DNA of 46,849 bases, from NCBI GenBank assembly GCA_947504605.1, contig CANNJE010000008.1, forward strand, positions 1 through 46,849. The letters run 5' to 3'. The notes below the pieces were generated by a model. The model was not told the DNA's origin. It did no database searches and saw nothing but the letters and a program-made list of their open reading frames with translations. The DNA is from Chitinophagaceae bacterium (GTDB lineage Bacteria > Bacteroidota > Bacteroidia > Chitinophagales > Chitinophagaceae). This document shows, one piece after another, positions 34,380-42,592 of this stretch (positions are counted from its first letter, which is position 1; the number at the start of each line of letters is the position of its first letter). The translations under genes and the position numbers were made by a program.

Positions 34380-35489
34380 TTAATCAGCCATGCGGGTGAA
34401 ATAATGCACAGGATTGGTATTAATGCCCGTTTTAAGGACGGCAAAGTTAGGGAATTTTTCCCTCAAAAGATCAAAGAGGAGCTCTATTGTAAACTGTTCA
34501 CTTTCGAAATGGCCTATATCAGCCAAAACCAATCTCCCCTCCGCATCAAAAAACTCATGGTATTTTATATCAGAGCTAATGTACATATCCGCTCCGGAAG
34601 CAATAGCAGCAGCTGTTAGAAAACTACCGGCACCGCCACAAATGGCCAGTTTTTTTATAGGTTTACCAGTAAGCGCTGTATGTTTTATGCAAGGTATTTT
34701 GAATATGTTTTGGAGTAAAGCGAGTATTTCAATCTCAGAAATAGCTGTTTCCAATTCTCCTACAATACCTGCTCCTGTTTGCTGGTAGCTGTTTACCAGA
34801 TCATATATGTCATATGCCACTTCTTCATATTGATGTGCCGCTTTCAGGGCATTTATGACCTGATTTTGTAGCCAGGTTGGGAATATTACCTCAAGTTTAG
34901 CCTCAGGTTCAAGATGCCGTTCTCCAATTGATCCTACAAAAGCATTGGTTCCTGGTCCAGCTTTAAAACTCCCGGTTCCTTCTGTTTCAAAACTACATTC
35001 GCTATAATTGCCAATTTCTCCGGCTCCTGCAGCAAACAATTCGTTTAAAACTTTTTCTTTGGCAGCAAGTGGCACAAATACTGCTAATTTTTGCAATAAA
35101 TTCCTTTTGGGAGCTAATATTCTACGATTTAATAATCCAAGTTTGTCGGCAATTTTACCATTTACACCGTCTATAACATTGTCAAGATTGGTATGTATGG
35201 CATAGATAGCTATATCATTTTTGATAGCGGTAATGATAGTTTGCTCAACATAATTTTTGCCGGTTATTTTTTTTAATCCTTTAAAAATAATGGGATGGTG
35301 GGCAATAATAAGGTTGCAATTTTTTTCAATGGCTTCTTTTACCACTTCTTCTGTTGCATCCAGACATACGATTGCACCTGTACAATTCCAAGAAAAATTT
35401 CCAGTAATAAGACCTGCATTATCATAATCTTCCTGTAAAAAGGGAGGGGCTATTTTTTCTAATAAACTTATAATATCTTGGACCTTCAT
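34380..35489 (-). CDS. Nif3-like dinuclear metal centre protein
   Basis: 369 residues from the ATG at 35489 (MKVQDIISLLEKIAPPFLQE), the usual family start; an upstream ATG would overlap the divergent carboxypeptidase gene. Conserved: EDYDNAGLITG, LIIAHHPIIFKGLKKITG (metal-binding His pair), IYAIHTNLDNVIDGVN, and at the end ADMYISSDIKYHEFFDAE and LADIGHFESEQF. The length fits the long form with an inserted YqfO/CutA-like domain (about 130-235). Members form hexameric rings with a di-metal site; biochemical role not settled. Start codons of this gene and the M32 peptidase are only 19 bp apart. Confidence 0.92.
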   Translation of the reverse strand: MKVQDIISLLEKIAPPFLQEDYDNAGLITGNFSWNCTGAIVCLDATEEVVKEAIEKNCNLIIAHHPIIFKGLKKITGKNYVEQTIITAIKNDIAIYAIHTNLDNVIDGVNGKIADKLGLLNRRILAPKRNLLQKLAVFVPLAAKEKVLNELFAAGAGEIGNYSECSFETEGTGSFKAGPGTNAFVGSIGERHLEPEAKLEVIFPTWLQNQVINALKAAHQYEEVAYDIYDLVNSYQQTGAGIVGELETAISEIEILALLQNIFKIPCIKHTALTGKPIKKLAICGGAGSFLTAAAIASGADMYISSDIKYHEFFDAEGRLVLADIGHFESEQFTIELLFDLLREKFPNFAVLKTGINTNPVHYFTRMAD

Positions 35490-35508
35490 TAATGGATCAT
35501 TTATAACT

Positions 35509-37011
35509 ATGAACTCAACTATTCTGTACAATGAGTATAAGGCAAAGATGCAAAAAATTGCCGATTTAAAATACGCATCAGCCGTTTTACAATGGGATCA
35601 GGAAACTTATCTTCCGCCTAAAGGTGGAGATATGCGGGGAAGGCAGATAGCCACATTGGGCGAAACGGCTCATGAAATGTTTACTTCCGAAAAATTTGGG
35701 GGGCTATTACAAGCCTTACTTTCTAGGGAAGGTTTGACCGATCATCAAAAAAGAAATGTAGAGCTGAGTTTATACGATTATACTAAAAATAAAAAATTGC
35801 CGGCTGCTTTTGTTCGGAAAATGAGTGAGGCTGTCAATAAAAGTTTTCATGCCTGGATTCTTGCCAGAAAGGAAAACAGTTTCTCTTTATTTCAACAACC
35901 GCTTGATGATATTATCCAGTTAAAAAAGCAGGAAGCAGATTTGTTAGGATATGAAATACATCCATATAATGCCCTTATGAATGATTATGATCGTGGTCTT
36001 ACTATTGACACAGTAGACGCTTTGTTTACTGGTCTTAAGCCACAACTGCTGACACTTTTAGACAAAATAAAATCTAAACCTCCTGTAGATGATTCATTTC
36101 TGCACCAGCATTTTGATAAGGATAAGCAATGGGCAATGGGCATGGAAGTTTTAAAAAAAATGCACTTCGATTTTGAAGCAGGTAGACAAGATATCAGTGA
36201 ACACCCTTTTACAACTAACTTCAGCAGCCAGGACGTAAGAGTGACAACCAGGATAGATGAAAATGATTTTGCAAATATGCTTTGGAGTTGCATACATGAA
36301 GGAGGTCATGCATTATATGAGCAGGGGCTTCCGATAGAGGAATACGGACTTCCTTTGAGCGAATATTGCAGTTTGAGTATTCACGAAAGCCAAAGCAGGC
36401 TTTGGGAAAACTGTGTTGGCAGAGGGTTGCCTTTTTGGGAAAATAATTTTCAGATGGCGAAAACGTTTTTTCCACAGCAATTTAATGGCATAACAGTTCA
36501 GCAATTTTACAAAGGCATTAATAAAGTGCAGCCTTCGCTTATTCGGACAGAGGCAGATGAACTGACCTATCATTTTCATGTAATGATCAGGTATGAAATT
36601 GAAAAACAACTCATTGAAGGCAGTTTGAAAGCGAAAGATATTCCTGCTATATGGAACGAATCCTATAAAAAATATTTGGGCCTTACTGTGCCGGATGATA
36701 AAAAGGGATGCCTCCAGGATGTACACTGGAGCCATGGAAGTTTTGGCTATTTTGCAACTTATAGTATTGGAAGTTTATATGCAGCACAATTGTATGCAGC
36801 TATTCTTGAACAAAATCCGTCTGTAGAAGAAGAGATTGCAAAGGGAAAAACTGAAACAATTTTTGCCTGGCTGCAACAACATATTTATAAATCCGGACGT
36901 TATAGTACTTCGGAAGTTTTATGCAGTAATGCCACAGGTGAGCCATTAAACAGCCACTTTTTTATTGATTATGCTACAAAAAAATATTCAAGTATTTATG
37001 AAACAAACTGA
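35509..37011 (+). CDS. M32 family metallocarboxypeptidase (Taq carboxypeptidase type)
   Basis: 500 residues. The zinc motif HEGGH (263-267, within CIHEGGHALYEQGLP) and the following EYCSLSIHESQSRLWENCVG, where the second Glu ligand lies, identify family M32. Other family blocks are DLKYASAVLQWDQETYLPPK at the start and VHWSHGSFGYFATYSIGSLY near the C-terminus. It releases C-terminal amino acids from peptides in the cytoplasm. It diverges from the Nif3-like gene, and a lipoprotein gene follows 19 bp later. Confidence 0.93.
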   Translation: MNSTILYNEYKAKMQKIADLKYASAVLQWDQETYLPPKGGDMRGRQIATLGETAHEMFTSEKFGGLLQALLSREGLTDHQKRNVELSLYDYTKNKKLPAAFVRKMSEAVNKSFHAWILARKENSFSLFQQPLDDIIQLKKQEADLLGYEIHPYNALMNDYDRGLTIDTVDALFTGLKPQLLTLLDKIKSKPPVDDSFLHQHFDKDKQWAMGMEVLKKMHFDFEAGRQDISEHPFTTNFSSQDVRVTTRIDENDFANMLWSCIHEGGHALYEQGLPIEEYGLPLSEYCSLSIHESQSRLWENCVGRGLPFWENNFQMAKTFFPQQFNGITVQQFYKGINKVQPSLIRTEADELTYHFHVMIRYEIEKQLIEGSLKAKDIPAIWNESYKKYLGLTVPDDKKGCLQDVHWSHGSFGYFATYSIGSLYAAQLYAAILEQNPSVEEEIAKGKTETIFAWLQQHIYKSGRYSTSEVLCSNATGEPLNSHFFIDYATKKYSSIYETN

Positions 37012-37030
37012 TTTCTCTGTTATTGGATTT

Positions 37031-37483
37031 ATGTATAAATGGAGATTTATGATCGCCGTTTTCTTTGCTTTATCAATACTTTTATTGCAGGGTTGCAGTA
37101 AAGATGGGGTAAGTCCTACAGAACAACTGTATCAAAAATATTTTGAGCAGAATGTTTTAAACAGCGATTTTAGGGTCTCGCTTGCAACGGATAATGGCAG
37201 CGATAGTACAGCGAAATATGTGGGGTGGGTATTCAAATTATCTAAAAATACTTTTTTTGATGGCCCAATGACAGCCATTAAGAATGGCGTGACTTATACC
37301 GGAACCTGGCAGTGTAACGAAGATTATGGTAAGCTAACGATTAGTATCACTCAGCCCTCTGTGCCGGCTTCTTTTGCTTTTTTAAATCGGGAATGGAGGT
37401 TTACGAAAAAGGACCTGCCAACGATTGAATTCGCTCCCTGGGCAAGTTTAGCGCCTATTGTATTACATATGCAGCGTTTATAA
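37031..37483 (+). CDS. Putative lipoprotein, unknown function
   Basis: 150 residues from the ATG at 37031 (MYKWRFMIAVFFALSILLLQ), followed by GC with lipobox LLQGC, so Cys22 should be lipidated by SPII. The ATG at 36998 would overlap less sensibly with the signal. The mature part (WVFKLSKNTFFDGPMT, GTWQCNEDYGKLTISITQPS, LNREWRFTKKDLPTIEF) looks like a small beta-rich lipocalin-like fold, but I do not recognise a family. It is probably cotranscribed with the M32 gene. Confidence 0.7.
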   Translation: MYKWRFMIAVFFALSILLLQGCSKDGVSPTEQLYQKYFEQNVLNSDFRVSLATDNGSDSTAKYVGWVFKLSKNTFFDGPMTAIKNGVTYTGTWQCNEDYGKLTISITQPSVPASFAFLNREWRFTKKDLPTIEFAPWASLAPIVLHMQRL

Positions 37484-37524
37484 ACTCTTACTGCTACTTA
37501 TTTCTGTGGATAACTAATTTCAGT

Positions 37525-37560
37525 ATGATATGCTTTCACATACTAAAAGCATATCATTTT
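37525..37560 (+). terminator. Hairpin terminator after the lipoprotein gene
   Basis: ATGATATGCTTT (37525-37536) and AAAGCATATCAT (37546-37557) form a perfect 12 bp stem with a nine-base loop, followed by T residues. It lies 42 bp after the lipoprotein stop. Confidence 0.8.
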
Positions 37561-37615
37561 GCGTTTTAAAGTTCATAACCACAGCTTATTTCTTAAACCA
37601 CTGATAACACACCAA

Positions 37616-37738
37616 ATGAAACAAGAATTACATTTTACTTTTCACTCATCGGATGATCGTATAAAATAACCTAGGGTTATTTATGCGTCTATGATTAGCG
37701 ACTTTATTGATGATCCAGATCCAGAAGATATCCTGTAG
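37616..37738 (+). pseudogene. Possible decayed small gene with an internal stop
   Basis: A frame starting at ATG 37616 encodes MKQELHFTFHSSDDRIK, meets TAA at 37667, and then continues in the same frame as PRVIYASMISDFIDDPDPED to a TAG at 37736. It has no recognisable family. A hairpin with a T-tract follows at 37780. It could equally be a chance ORF. Confidence 0.25.
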
Positions 37739-37779
37739 ATATTGGAACGATTTGTTTTTATGGATTGTTTGGATTACAC

Positions 37780-37806
37780 AACCCTGCCATTTGGTAGGGT
37801 TTTTTA
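37780..37806 (+). terminator. Hairpin with T-tract
   Basis: AACCCTGCCA (37780-37789) pairs with TGGTAGGGTT (37792-37801), with one G-U pair, followed by a run of T. It sits after the possible relic ORF and would end its transcript. Confidence 0.6.
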
Positions 37807-37835
37807 TTTGAGTTTTTAAATGAACTTATTCAGCC

Positions 37836-37843
37836 TATTTTTG
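37836..37843 (+). promoter_or_regulatory. Putative -7 box for the peroxiredoxin locus
   Basis: TATTTTTG matches TAnnTTTG and lies 39 bases before the ATG at 37883. No TTG lies at the usual distance upstream. Confidence 0.4.
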
Positions 37844-37882
37844 TTTAAAATCATTATTTACCTATAAAAAATTAAAACCAAT

Positions 37883-38349
37883 ATGGCATTAAGCGCAGGA
37901 GAAAAGGCTCCAAATTTCAGCCTTTTTAATTCAGAAAAGACAAAAATTACCCTTAGTGATTTCGAGGGATCTAAAAATGTTTTGTTATTGTTTTTCCCCC
38001 AGGCATTTACTGGAGTTTGTACAAAAGAACTTTGTTCGGTAAGGGATGGTATTAATAAATATCATAATGATTCAACAGAGGTTTTGGGTATTTCAGTTGA
38101 TTCTGTATTTACATTAGATAAATTTAAAGCAGAGCAGCAGTATAATTTTTCTTTGTTAAGAAAGATGTTTCCAATTTGTATGAAGCTATTCATGAGTCAT
38201 TTACTGATATGGGTATGAAAGGTGTAAGTAAAAGATCTGCTTTTATTATAGATAAAGCAGGGGTTTTACAGTATGCAGAGGTATTGGATAATCCAGGATC
38301 GATGCCCAACTTTGAAGCAATAGATAAAAAATTGGCAGAATTGGCCTGA
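37883..38349 (+). pseudogene. Peroxiredoxin (AhpC/TSA, BCP-like) broken by a frameshift
   Basis: The first frame encodes a normal peroxiredoxin N-terminus (ALSAGEKAPNFSLFNSEKT, LLFFPQAFTGVCTKELCSVR; peroxidatic C46 and a second Cys at 51, as in CTxxxxC types, then VLGISVDSVFTLDKFK) up to NFSLL near 38157. It then runs into an unrelated tail ending at 38218. The conserved C-terminus continues in another frame: DVSNLYEAIHESFTDMGMKG, then VSKRSAFIIDKAGVLQYAEV and a stop at 38347-38349. Family members usually read LLSDFNK-E/D-V here, so about ten bases encoding SDFN seem to be missing. Either a genuine loss-of-function deletion or a sequencing/assembly error. A terminator follows immediately, consistent with an intact original gene. 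Confidence 0.85.
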
Positions 38350-38355
38350 TTATAA

Positions 38356-38396
38356 GCATCTCCCGGCCATACTTTATTGCCGGGAGATGCATTTTG
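38356..38396 (+). terminator. Rho-independent terminator of the peroxiredoxin locus
   Basis: GCATCTCCCGGC (38356-38367) and GCCGGGAGATGC (38379-38390) form a perfect 12 bp GC-rich stem followed by ATTTTG. Confidence 0.88.
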
Positions 38397-38422
38397 ATAT
38401 TAGTTGTAAATTTGATTTTTTT

Positions 38423-38454
38423 GATTGAAACATTGAAAGAATTAATTACTTTTA
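38423..38454 (+). promoter_or_regulatory. Possible promoter of the short T9SS-domain protein
   Basis: TTG (38425-38427), a 19-base spacer and TACTTTTA (38447-38454) fit TTG-N19-TAnnTTTG with one mismatch in the last base. Transcription would begin very near the TTG start codon at 38460, so the message may have almost no leader. Confidence 0.35.
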
Positions 38455-38459
38455 CTTAG

Positions 38460-38804
38460 TTGAAAATATACATTTACATATTATTTTTATTTATTGGAAT
38501 AAATTTTACCTCTTTTGCTCAAAATAAACCAGTCCTTAGTGATGGTCCTGTTACGGCGAAACTGATTAATTTTTATCCAAATCCAGCTAGCTCTGTTATA
38601 AATTTTGATTTTAGCAGGGCTGCGGATAATTCCTACTCATTGCAGGTATATAATTTTATGGGCAAAAAGGTATATGATATAAAAAAAGCGCCCAGCCGTA
38701 TTACCATTAATCTCGAAGATTTTTACAGGGGTATTTACATTTTTCAGGTAAGAGATAAAAACGGCACAATCATTCAATCCGGCAAGTTCCAGGTTGTTAA
38801 GTAG
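38460..38804 (+). CDS. Small secreted protein consisting mainly of a type A T9SS sorting domain
   Basis: 114 residues from a TTG start with a signal peptide (MKIYIYILFLFIGINFTSFA, cleaved at AQ). After about 15 residues the rest is a type A T9SS C-terminal domain: INFYPNPASSVINFDF, SLQVYNFMGKKVYDI, GIYIFQVRDKNGTIIQSGKF. There is practically no passenger domain. It stands alone between the broken peroxiredoxin and the grpE promoter. Role unknown; short CTD-only proteins of this sort could be secretion decoys or remnants of larger proteins. Confidence 0.8.
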   Translation: MKIYIYILFLFIGINFTSFAQNKPVLSDGPVTAKLINFYPNPASSVINFDFSRAADNSYSLQVYNFMGKKVYDIKKAPSRITINLEDFYRGIYIFQVRDKNGTIIQSGKFQVVK

Positions 38805-38834
38805 AACTATTTCCACCATTTTTTGTTGTTTAAT

Positions 38835-38864
38835 GTCAATTTGACTGCCAATCAGCTATTGGCA
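38835..38864 (+). promoter_or_regulatory. Palindromic operator-like elements upstream of grpE-dnaJ
   Basis: Two inverted repeats lie side by side: GTCAA-T-TTGAC (38835-38845) and TGCCAAT-CAGCT-ATTGGCA (38846-38864). The second overlaps the -33 box of the grpE promoter. The sequence is not the CIRCE operator (TTAGCACTC-N9-GAGTGCTAA). A binding site for a repressor is inferred from position. Confidence 0.55.
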
Positions 38865-38888
38865 AACTGTTTGACAATCGTACATTTG
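38859..38888 (+). promoter_or_regulatory. Predicted promoter of grpE-dnaJ
   Basis: TTG (38859-38861), a 19-base spacer and TACATTTG (38881-38888) match the Bacteroidota housekeeping sigma consensus TTG-N19-TAnnTTTG exactly. The ATG of grpE is 24 bases past the -7 box. Confidence 0.75.
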
Positions 38889-38911
38889 CACACATTTTTA
38901 AAGCTATCGTT

Positions 38912-39466
38912 ATGGAAGAAAATACACAAACAACTACAGATAATATAGAATTGGATATTAACGCAGACGCAGATATTCCAGGAAATACGCATTTGAGCAA
39001 CCCTGAAACTGAAACAGATCCTTCATTCGAAAAACTGGAAGAAGAACTGCAGGAGCAAAAAGACAAATACCTGCGATTATTTGCAGAGTTTGATAATTAT
39101 AAGCGTCGTACATCTAAAGAAAACCTTGAAAGAATTCAAACTGCAGGTAAAGATATTGTTTCGGCTATGTTGGATGTAATGGACGACTGTGATCGTGCAG
39201 AAAAACAAATGCAGCAAACGGAAGACATCGTTCAGGTGAAACAGGGAAATCAATTGGTATTTAATAAACTCAGGTCGGTATTACTACAAAAAGGGCTAAC
39301 TGCAATGGAAAGTATTAATGCTGATTTTGATGTAGAAAAGCATGAGGCAATCACAGAAATTGAGGCAGGTGAAGAAAAAAAGGGAAAAGTTGTAGACGAA
39401 GTTCAGAAAGGATATTACCTGAATGGAAAATTAATTCGTTTTGCGAAAGTTGTTGTAGGTAAATAA
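38912..39466 (+). CDS. grpE: Nucleotide exchange factor GrpE
   Basis: 184 residues. An acidic N-terminal tail (about 1-45) precedes the long helix (KLEEELQEQKDKYLRLFAEF, DNYKRRTSKENLERIQ) with the invariant R-x-x-A-x-F-x-N-x-x-R-R-x pattern, and the C-terminal beta domain has MESINADFDVEKHEAI, GYYLNGKLIRFAKVVVG. GrpE releases ADP from DnaK in the cytoplasm. dnaJ follows 83 bp later; dnaK is not in the window. Confidence 0.95.
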   Translation: MEENTQTTTDNIELDINADADIPGNTHLSNPETETDPSFEKLEEELQEQKDKYLRLFAEFDNYKRRTSKENLERIQTAGKDIVSAMLDVMDDCDRAEKQMQQTEDIVQVKQGNQLVFNKLRSVLLQKGLTAMESINADFDVEKHEAITEIEAGEEKKGKVVDEVQKGYYLNGKLIRFAKVVVGK

Positions 39467-39487
39467 TAAGTAAGTAATAACCGTTAA

Positions 39488-39526
39488 CTGCAAGCCGGTT
39501 GTTTTAAAAAAAATGTTTGCTTGCAG
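39488..39526 (+). promoter_or_regulatory. Inverted repeat between grpE and dnaJ
   Basis: CTGCAAGC (39488-39495) and GCTTGCAG (39519-39526) are perfect complements around a 23-base AT-rich loop; a second, overlapping pair CGGTTG/CAACCG extends to about 39540. It could be an attenuator or an mRNA processing hairpin setting the grpE:dnaJ ratio. Function is inferred only. Confidence 0.35.
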
Positions 39527-39549
39527 CTAATTGCCAACCGCTAATTTAA

Positions 39550-40719
39550 ATGAGTACAAAAAGAGATTATTACGAAGTATTAGGAGTTTCTAAAACAGCT
39601 TCTCAGGAGGAAATTAAAAAGGCTTACCGAAAAGTGGCTATGCAATTTCATCCTGACAGGAATCCAGGAGATAAAGCATCTGAAGAAAAATTTAAAGAAG
39701 CTGCGGAAGCCTATGAAGTGTTGAATGATGCAGATAAAAAAGCACAATATGACCGTTTTGGGCACAATGCTTTTAGTCAAGGCCGTGGTGGTGGAGGCGG
39801 ATTTAGTGGAGGAGGTATGAATATGGATGATATCTTTAGCCAGTTTGGAGATATTTTCGGCGACGATGCTTTTGGTAGCTTTTTTGGGGGGGGAGGAAAA
39901 AGAAGTTCGGGTAGCCGTGGCCGTGGTACAAGAGGCAGTAACCTGAGGGTAAAACTAAAAATGAACTTTGAGGAAATTGCAAAAGGGGCCAATAAAACCA
40001 TTAAAGTAAAAAAACATATTAAATGTAATACCTGCGAAGGGAGTGGGGCAAAAGATAAAAACAGTGTACAAACTTGTTCCACATGCTCAGGGAGTGGACA
40101 AGTAAGAAGGGTGCAAAATACATTTCTGGGGCAAATGCAAACCGTTACAACCTGTCCTACCTGTAACGGGGAAGGTTCAACCGTAACTGCTAAATGCGGT
40201 AGTTGTAAAGGCGAAGGAAGGGTATACGGGGAAGAAACTGTAACAATAGATATTCCAGCTGGTGTTCAGGAAGGAATGCAATTAAGTATTAGTGGAAAAG
40301 GTAATGCGGGAGAACGTGGGGGAAGTTCCGGCGATTTGATCGTTTTGATAGAAGAAGAGGCACACCCGCAATTGCATAGAGATGGTTTGAATGTAGCATT
40401 TGATCTATACATTTCATTTCCTGAAGCAGTCTTTGGCACGCAGGTAGAAGTGCCTACCATTGATGGCAGGGCAAAAATTAAGATACCAGTAGGTACACAA
40501 AGCGGAAAAATATTCAGACTAAAAGGGAAAGGATTTCCACATGTGAATAGTTATGAAAAAGGGGATCAGCTTATACAGGTAAATATCTGGACTCCACAAC
40601 ATGTAAGTTCAGAGGAAAAGGAAATGTTGGAAAAAATGCAGGAGTCAACCAATTTTGAACCCAAACCAGAGAAAAACGAAAAATCGTTTTTTGACAAAGT
40701 GAGAGAAATGTTCAGTTAA
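39550..40719 (+). CDS. dnaJ: Molecular chaperone DnaJ
   Basis: 389 residues with the full type I layout: J domain (about 4-70, with FHPDRN), Gly/Phe-rich region (about 75-125), four CxxCxGxG zinc repeats ([32 protein letters not shown]; about 155-225), then the substrate-binding domains and a C-terminus ending in FDKVREMFS. It stimulates DnaK ATPase and delivers clients. It follows grpE and ends with a hairpin terminator, so grpE-dnaJ is a two-gene operon. Confidence 0.97.
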   Translation: MSTKRDYYEVLGVSKTASQEEIKKAYRKVAMQFHPDRNPGDKASEEKFKEAAEAYEVLNDADKKAQYDRFGHNAFSQGRGGGGGFSGGGMNMDDIFSQFGDIFGDDAFGSFFGGGGKRSSGSRGRGTRGSNLRVKLKMNFEEIAKGANKTIKVKKHIKCNTCEGSGAKDKNSVQTCSTCSGSGQVRRVQNTFLGQMQTVTTCPTCNGEGSTVTAKCGSCKGEGRVYGEETVTIDIPAGVQEGMQLSISGKGNAGERGGSSGDLIVLIEEEAHPQLHRDGLNVAFDLYISFPEAVFGTQVEVPTIDGRAKIKIPVGTQSGKIFRLKGKGFPHVNSYEKGDQLIQVNIWTPQHVSSEEKEMLEKMQESTNFEPKPEKNEKSFFDKVREMFS

Positions 40720-40741
40720 TGAATAATAAACGATTAATTAT

Positions 40742-40780
40742 AAATGCCCGGTCAATTTATTGCCGGGCATTTATATTTTC
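40742..40780 (+). terminator. Rho-independent terminator after dnaJ
   Basis: AAATGCCCGG (40742-40751) and CCGGGCATTT (40763-40772) form a perfect stem, followed by ATATTTTC. Confidence 0.88.
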
Positions 40781-40874
40781 CAGTTAATTGTACAAAAGAT
40801 ATTTTAAAAAGATCAATTATCCAACATTCAATTATCGATTTTCTCCCTTAGTTTGTATAATTTGCCGTTACATT

Positions 40875-42530
40875 ATGCTTCAAAAACTTCATATACAAAA
40901 TTATGCCATCATTGATGACCTGGTGATCACATTTTCAAAAAATCTGAATATTATCACCGGCGAAACTGGGGCAGGTAAAAGTATCCTGATGGGTGCTCTG
41001 AACCTGATACTCGGGCAGCGAGCAGACAGTGCAGTATTGCAGCATAAAGAAAAAAAATGTATCGTTGAAGGTTTTTATTCTATAAAAGACAATGAGGCGG
41101 TAAAATCTTTTTTAGAAAAAAATGAGCTGGACCAGGACGATGAAATTTTGTTGAGAAGGGAAATAGCTGCCAATGGAAAATCAAGGAGTTTTATCAATGA
41201 TACACCGGTTAATCTTTCACAATTAAAGGAATTGGCTGTATTGTTAGTAGATCTACATCAGCAATTTGATACTTTAGAGTTAGGCAATGAAAATTTTCAG
41301 CGGGATGTGATGGATGCGCTTGCGGATAATGCGGATTTCTTAAAACAACTCAAAGATAAATTTACTGAATACAGTAACCTCAAAAAACAACTTGAAGGGC
41401 TACAATTACAACAGTCTAATGCCAATAAAGAATTAGATTATCACCGGTTTTTATTTGAAGAGCTGGAAGAACTTTCCCTGAAAGAAAACGAACTTGAAGA
41501 GCTGGATGCTGAATTAAAATTGCTAAGTAATGCGGAAAATATAAAACAGCAATTAGAAAGTATTTATTTTGAAATGAAAGATAGTGAGCAGCCGATTGTG
41601 CAGCAGCTAAAAGTTTTGCAGCACAAAATAAGTATGCTTCAATCCTATCATCCCGAAATGGAAGGACTGCAGGGAAGAATGAACAGCAGTTTGATTGAAT
41701 TACAGGATATAGCAGATGAGCTTGAACGAATTGATAATACTATCCATTATGATGCACAGCGTATTGAAACAGTGAATGACCGACTTTCTGCTGGGTACAA
41801 ATTGCTCAAAAAACACAATGTAAAAGATACAGGGCAGTTGCTCGACATTCAGAAAGAGCTTCAGCAAAAACTAGATGCCGTATTTAATATTACTTCAGCG
41901 ATAGAAAAATTAGAGCAACAAACAACACAGTTACACGAAATAGCTGTGAGGATTGCCAAAAAAATATCAGCCAATAGGGTTGCCCATTCAAAACCATTTA
42001 CCGACAAGGTGAATAAATTATTGGCACAAGTAGGTATGCCCAATGCTCTACTAAAGGTGAATATTCAGCCTGCCGGACTTTCTGCTTTTGGCTGTGATGA
42101 AATAGATTTTTTATTTGATGCCAATAAAAGTAACCGGTTTGAACCATTACATAAAGTAGCCAGTGGGGGAGAGTTAAGCAGGCTGATGCTAAGTGTGAAA
42201 TCTTTGGTGGCTAAAAAGTTGGAGTTGCCTACTTTAATTTTTGATGAAATAGATACGGGTATTAGCGGTGAAGCTGCAAAACAGGTAGGTATTATTATGA
42301 AAGAATTGTCAGAAGCCCATCAGTTAATTGCCATAACACACCAGCCACAAATTGCAGCAAAAGCATCCGCTCATTATTTTGTTTACAAGCATATGGTAAA
42401 CGAGAAGATAGCCACTTCTATAAAACTCCTTAATAAGGACGAACGAATAACTACCATTGCACAAATGCTAAGTGGAGAAAAGCCAACAACAGCAGCTTTA
42501 GAAAATGCCAGAGAGATGGTGGGGAATTAA
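40875..42530 (+). CDS. recN: DNA repair protein RecN
   Basis: 551 residues from the ATG at 40875 (MLQKLHIQNYAIIDDLVITF), the usual SMC-like start; an ATG at 40788 would add a non-conserved 29-residue leader. Walker A is GETGAGKSILMGAL, then VLLVDLHQQFDTLELGN (Q-loop region), a long coiled coil (about 155-365), the signature ASGGELSRLMLSVKSL, Walker B LIFDEIDTGISGEAA and the H-loop IAITHQPQIA. RecN acts at double-strand breaks. Confidence 0.95.
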   Translation: MLQKLHIQNYAIIDDLVITFSKNLNIITGETGAGKSILMGALNLILGQRADSAVLQHKEKKCIVEGFYSIKDNEAVKSFLEKNELDQDDEILLRREIAANGKSRSFINDTPVNLSQLKELAVLLVDLHQQFDTLELGNENFQRDVMDALADNADFLKQLKDKFTEYSNLKKQLEGLQLQQSNANKELDYHRFLFEELEELSLKENELEELDAELKLLSNAENIKQQLESIYFEMKDSEQPIVQQLKVLQHKISMLQSYHPEMEGLQGRMNSSLIELQDIADELERIDNTIHYDAQRIETVNDRLSAGYKLLKKHNVKDTGQLLDIQKELQQKLDAVFNITSAIEKLEQQTTQLHEIAVRIAKKISANRVAHSKPFTDKVNKLLAQVGMPNALLKVNIQPAGLSAFGCDEIDFLFDANKSNRFEPLHKVASGGELSRLMLSVKSLVAKKLELPTLIFDEIDTGISGEAAKQVGIIMKELSEAHQLIAITHQPQIAAKASAHYFVYKHMVNEKIATSIKLLNKDERITTIAQMLSGEKPTTAALENAREMVGN

Positions 42531-42592
42531 ATAGTAAATATGCTGATCTTTTCTGAATTAAGTTTTCTCCATTTATAATACCGATACAGACT

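Larger units (their letters stand above)
37484..37882. other. Intergenic region with two hairpins and a possible relic ORF
   Basis: This 399 bp stretch holds the terminator of the lipoprotein gene, a broken ORF at 37616-37738, a second hairpin at 37780-37801 and a -7 promoter box for the peroxiredoxin locus. It reads as a decayed patch rather than one gene. Confidence 0.5.
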
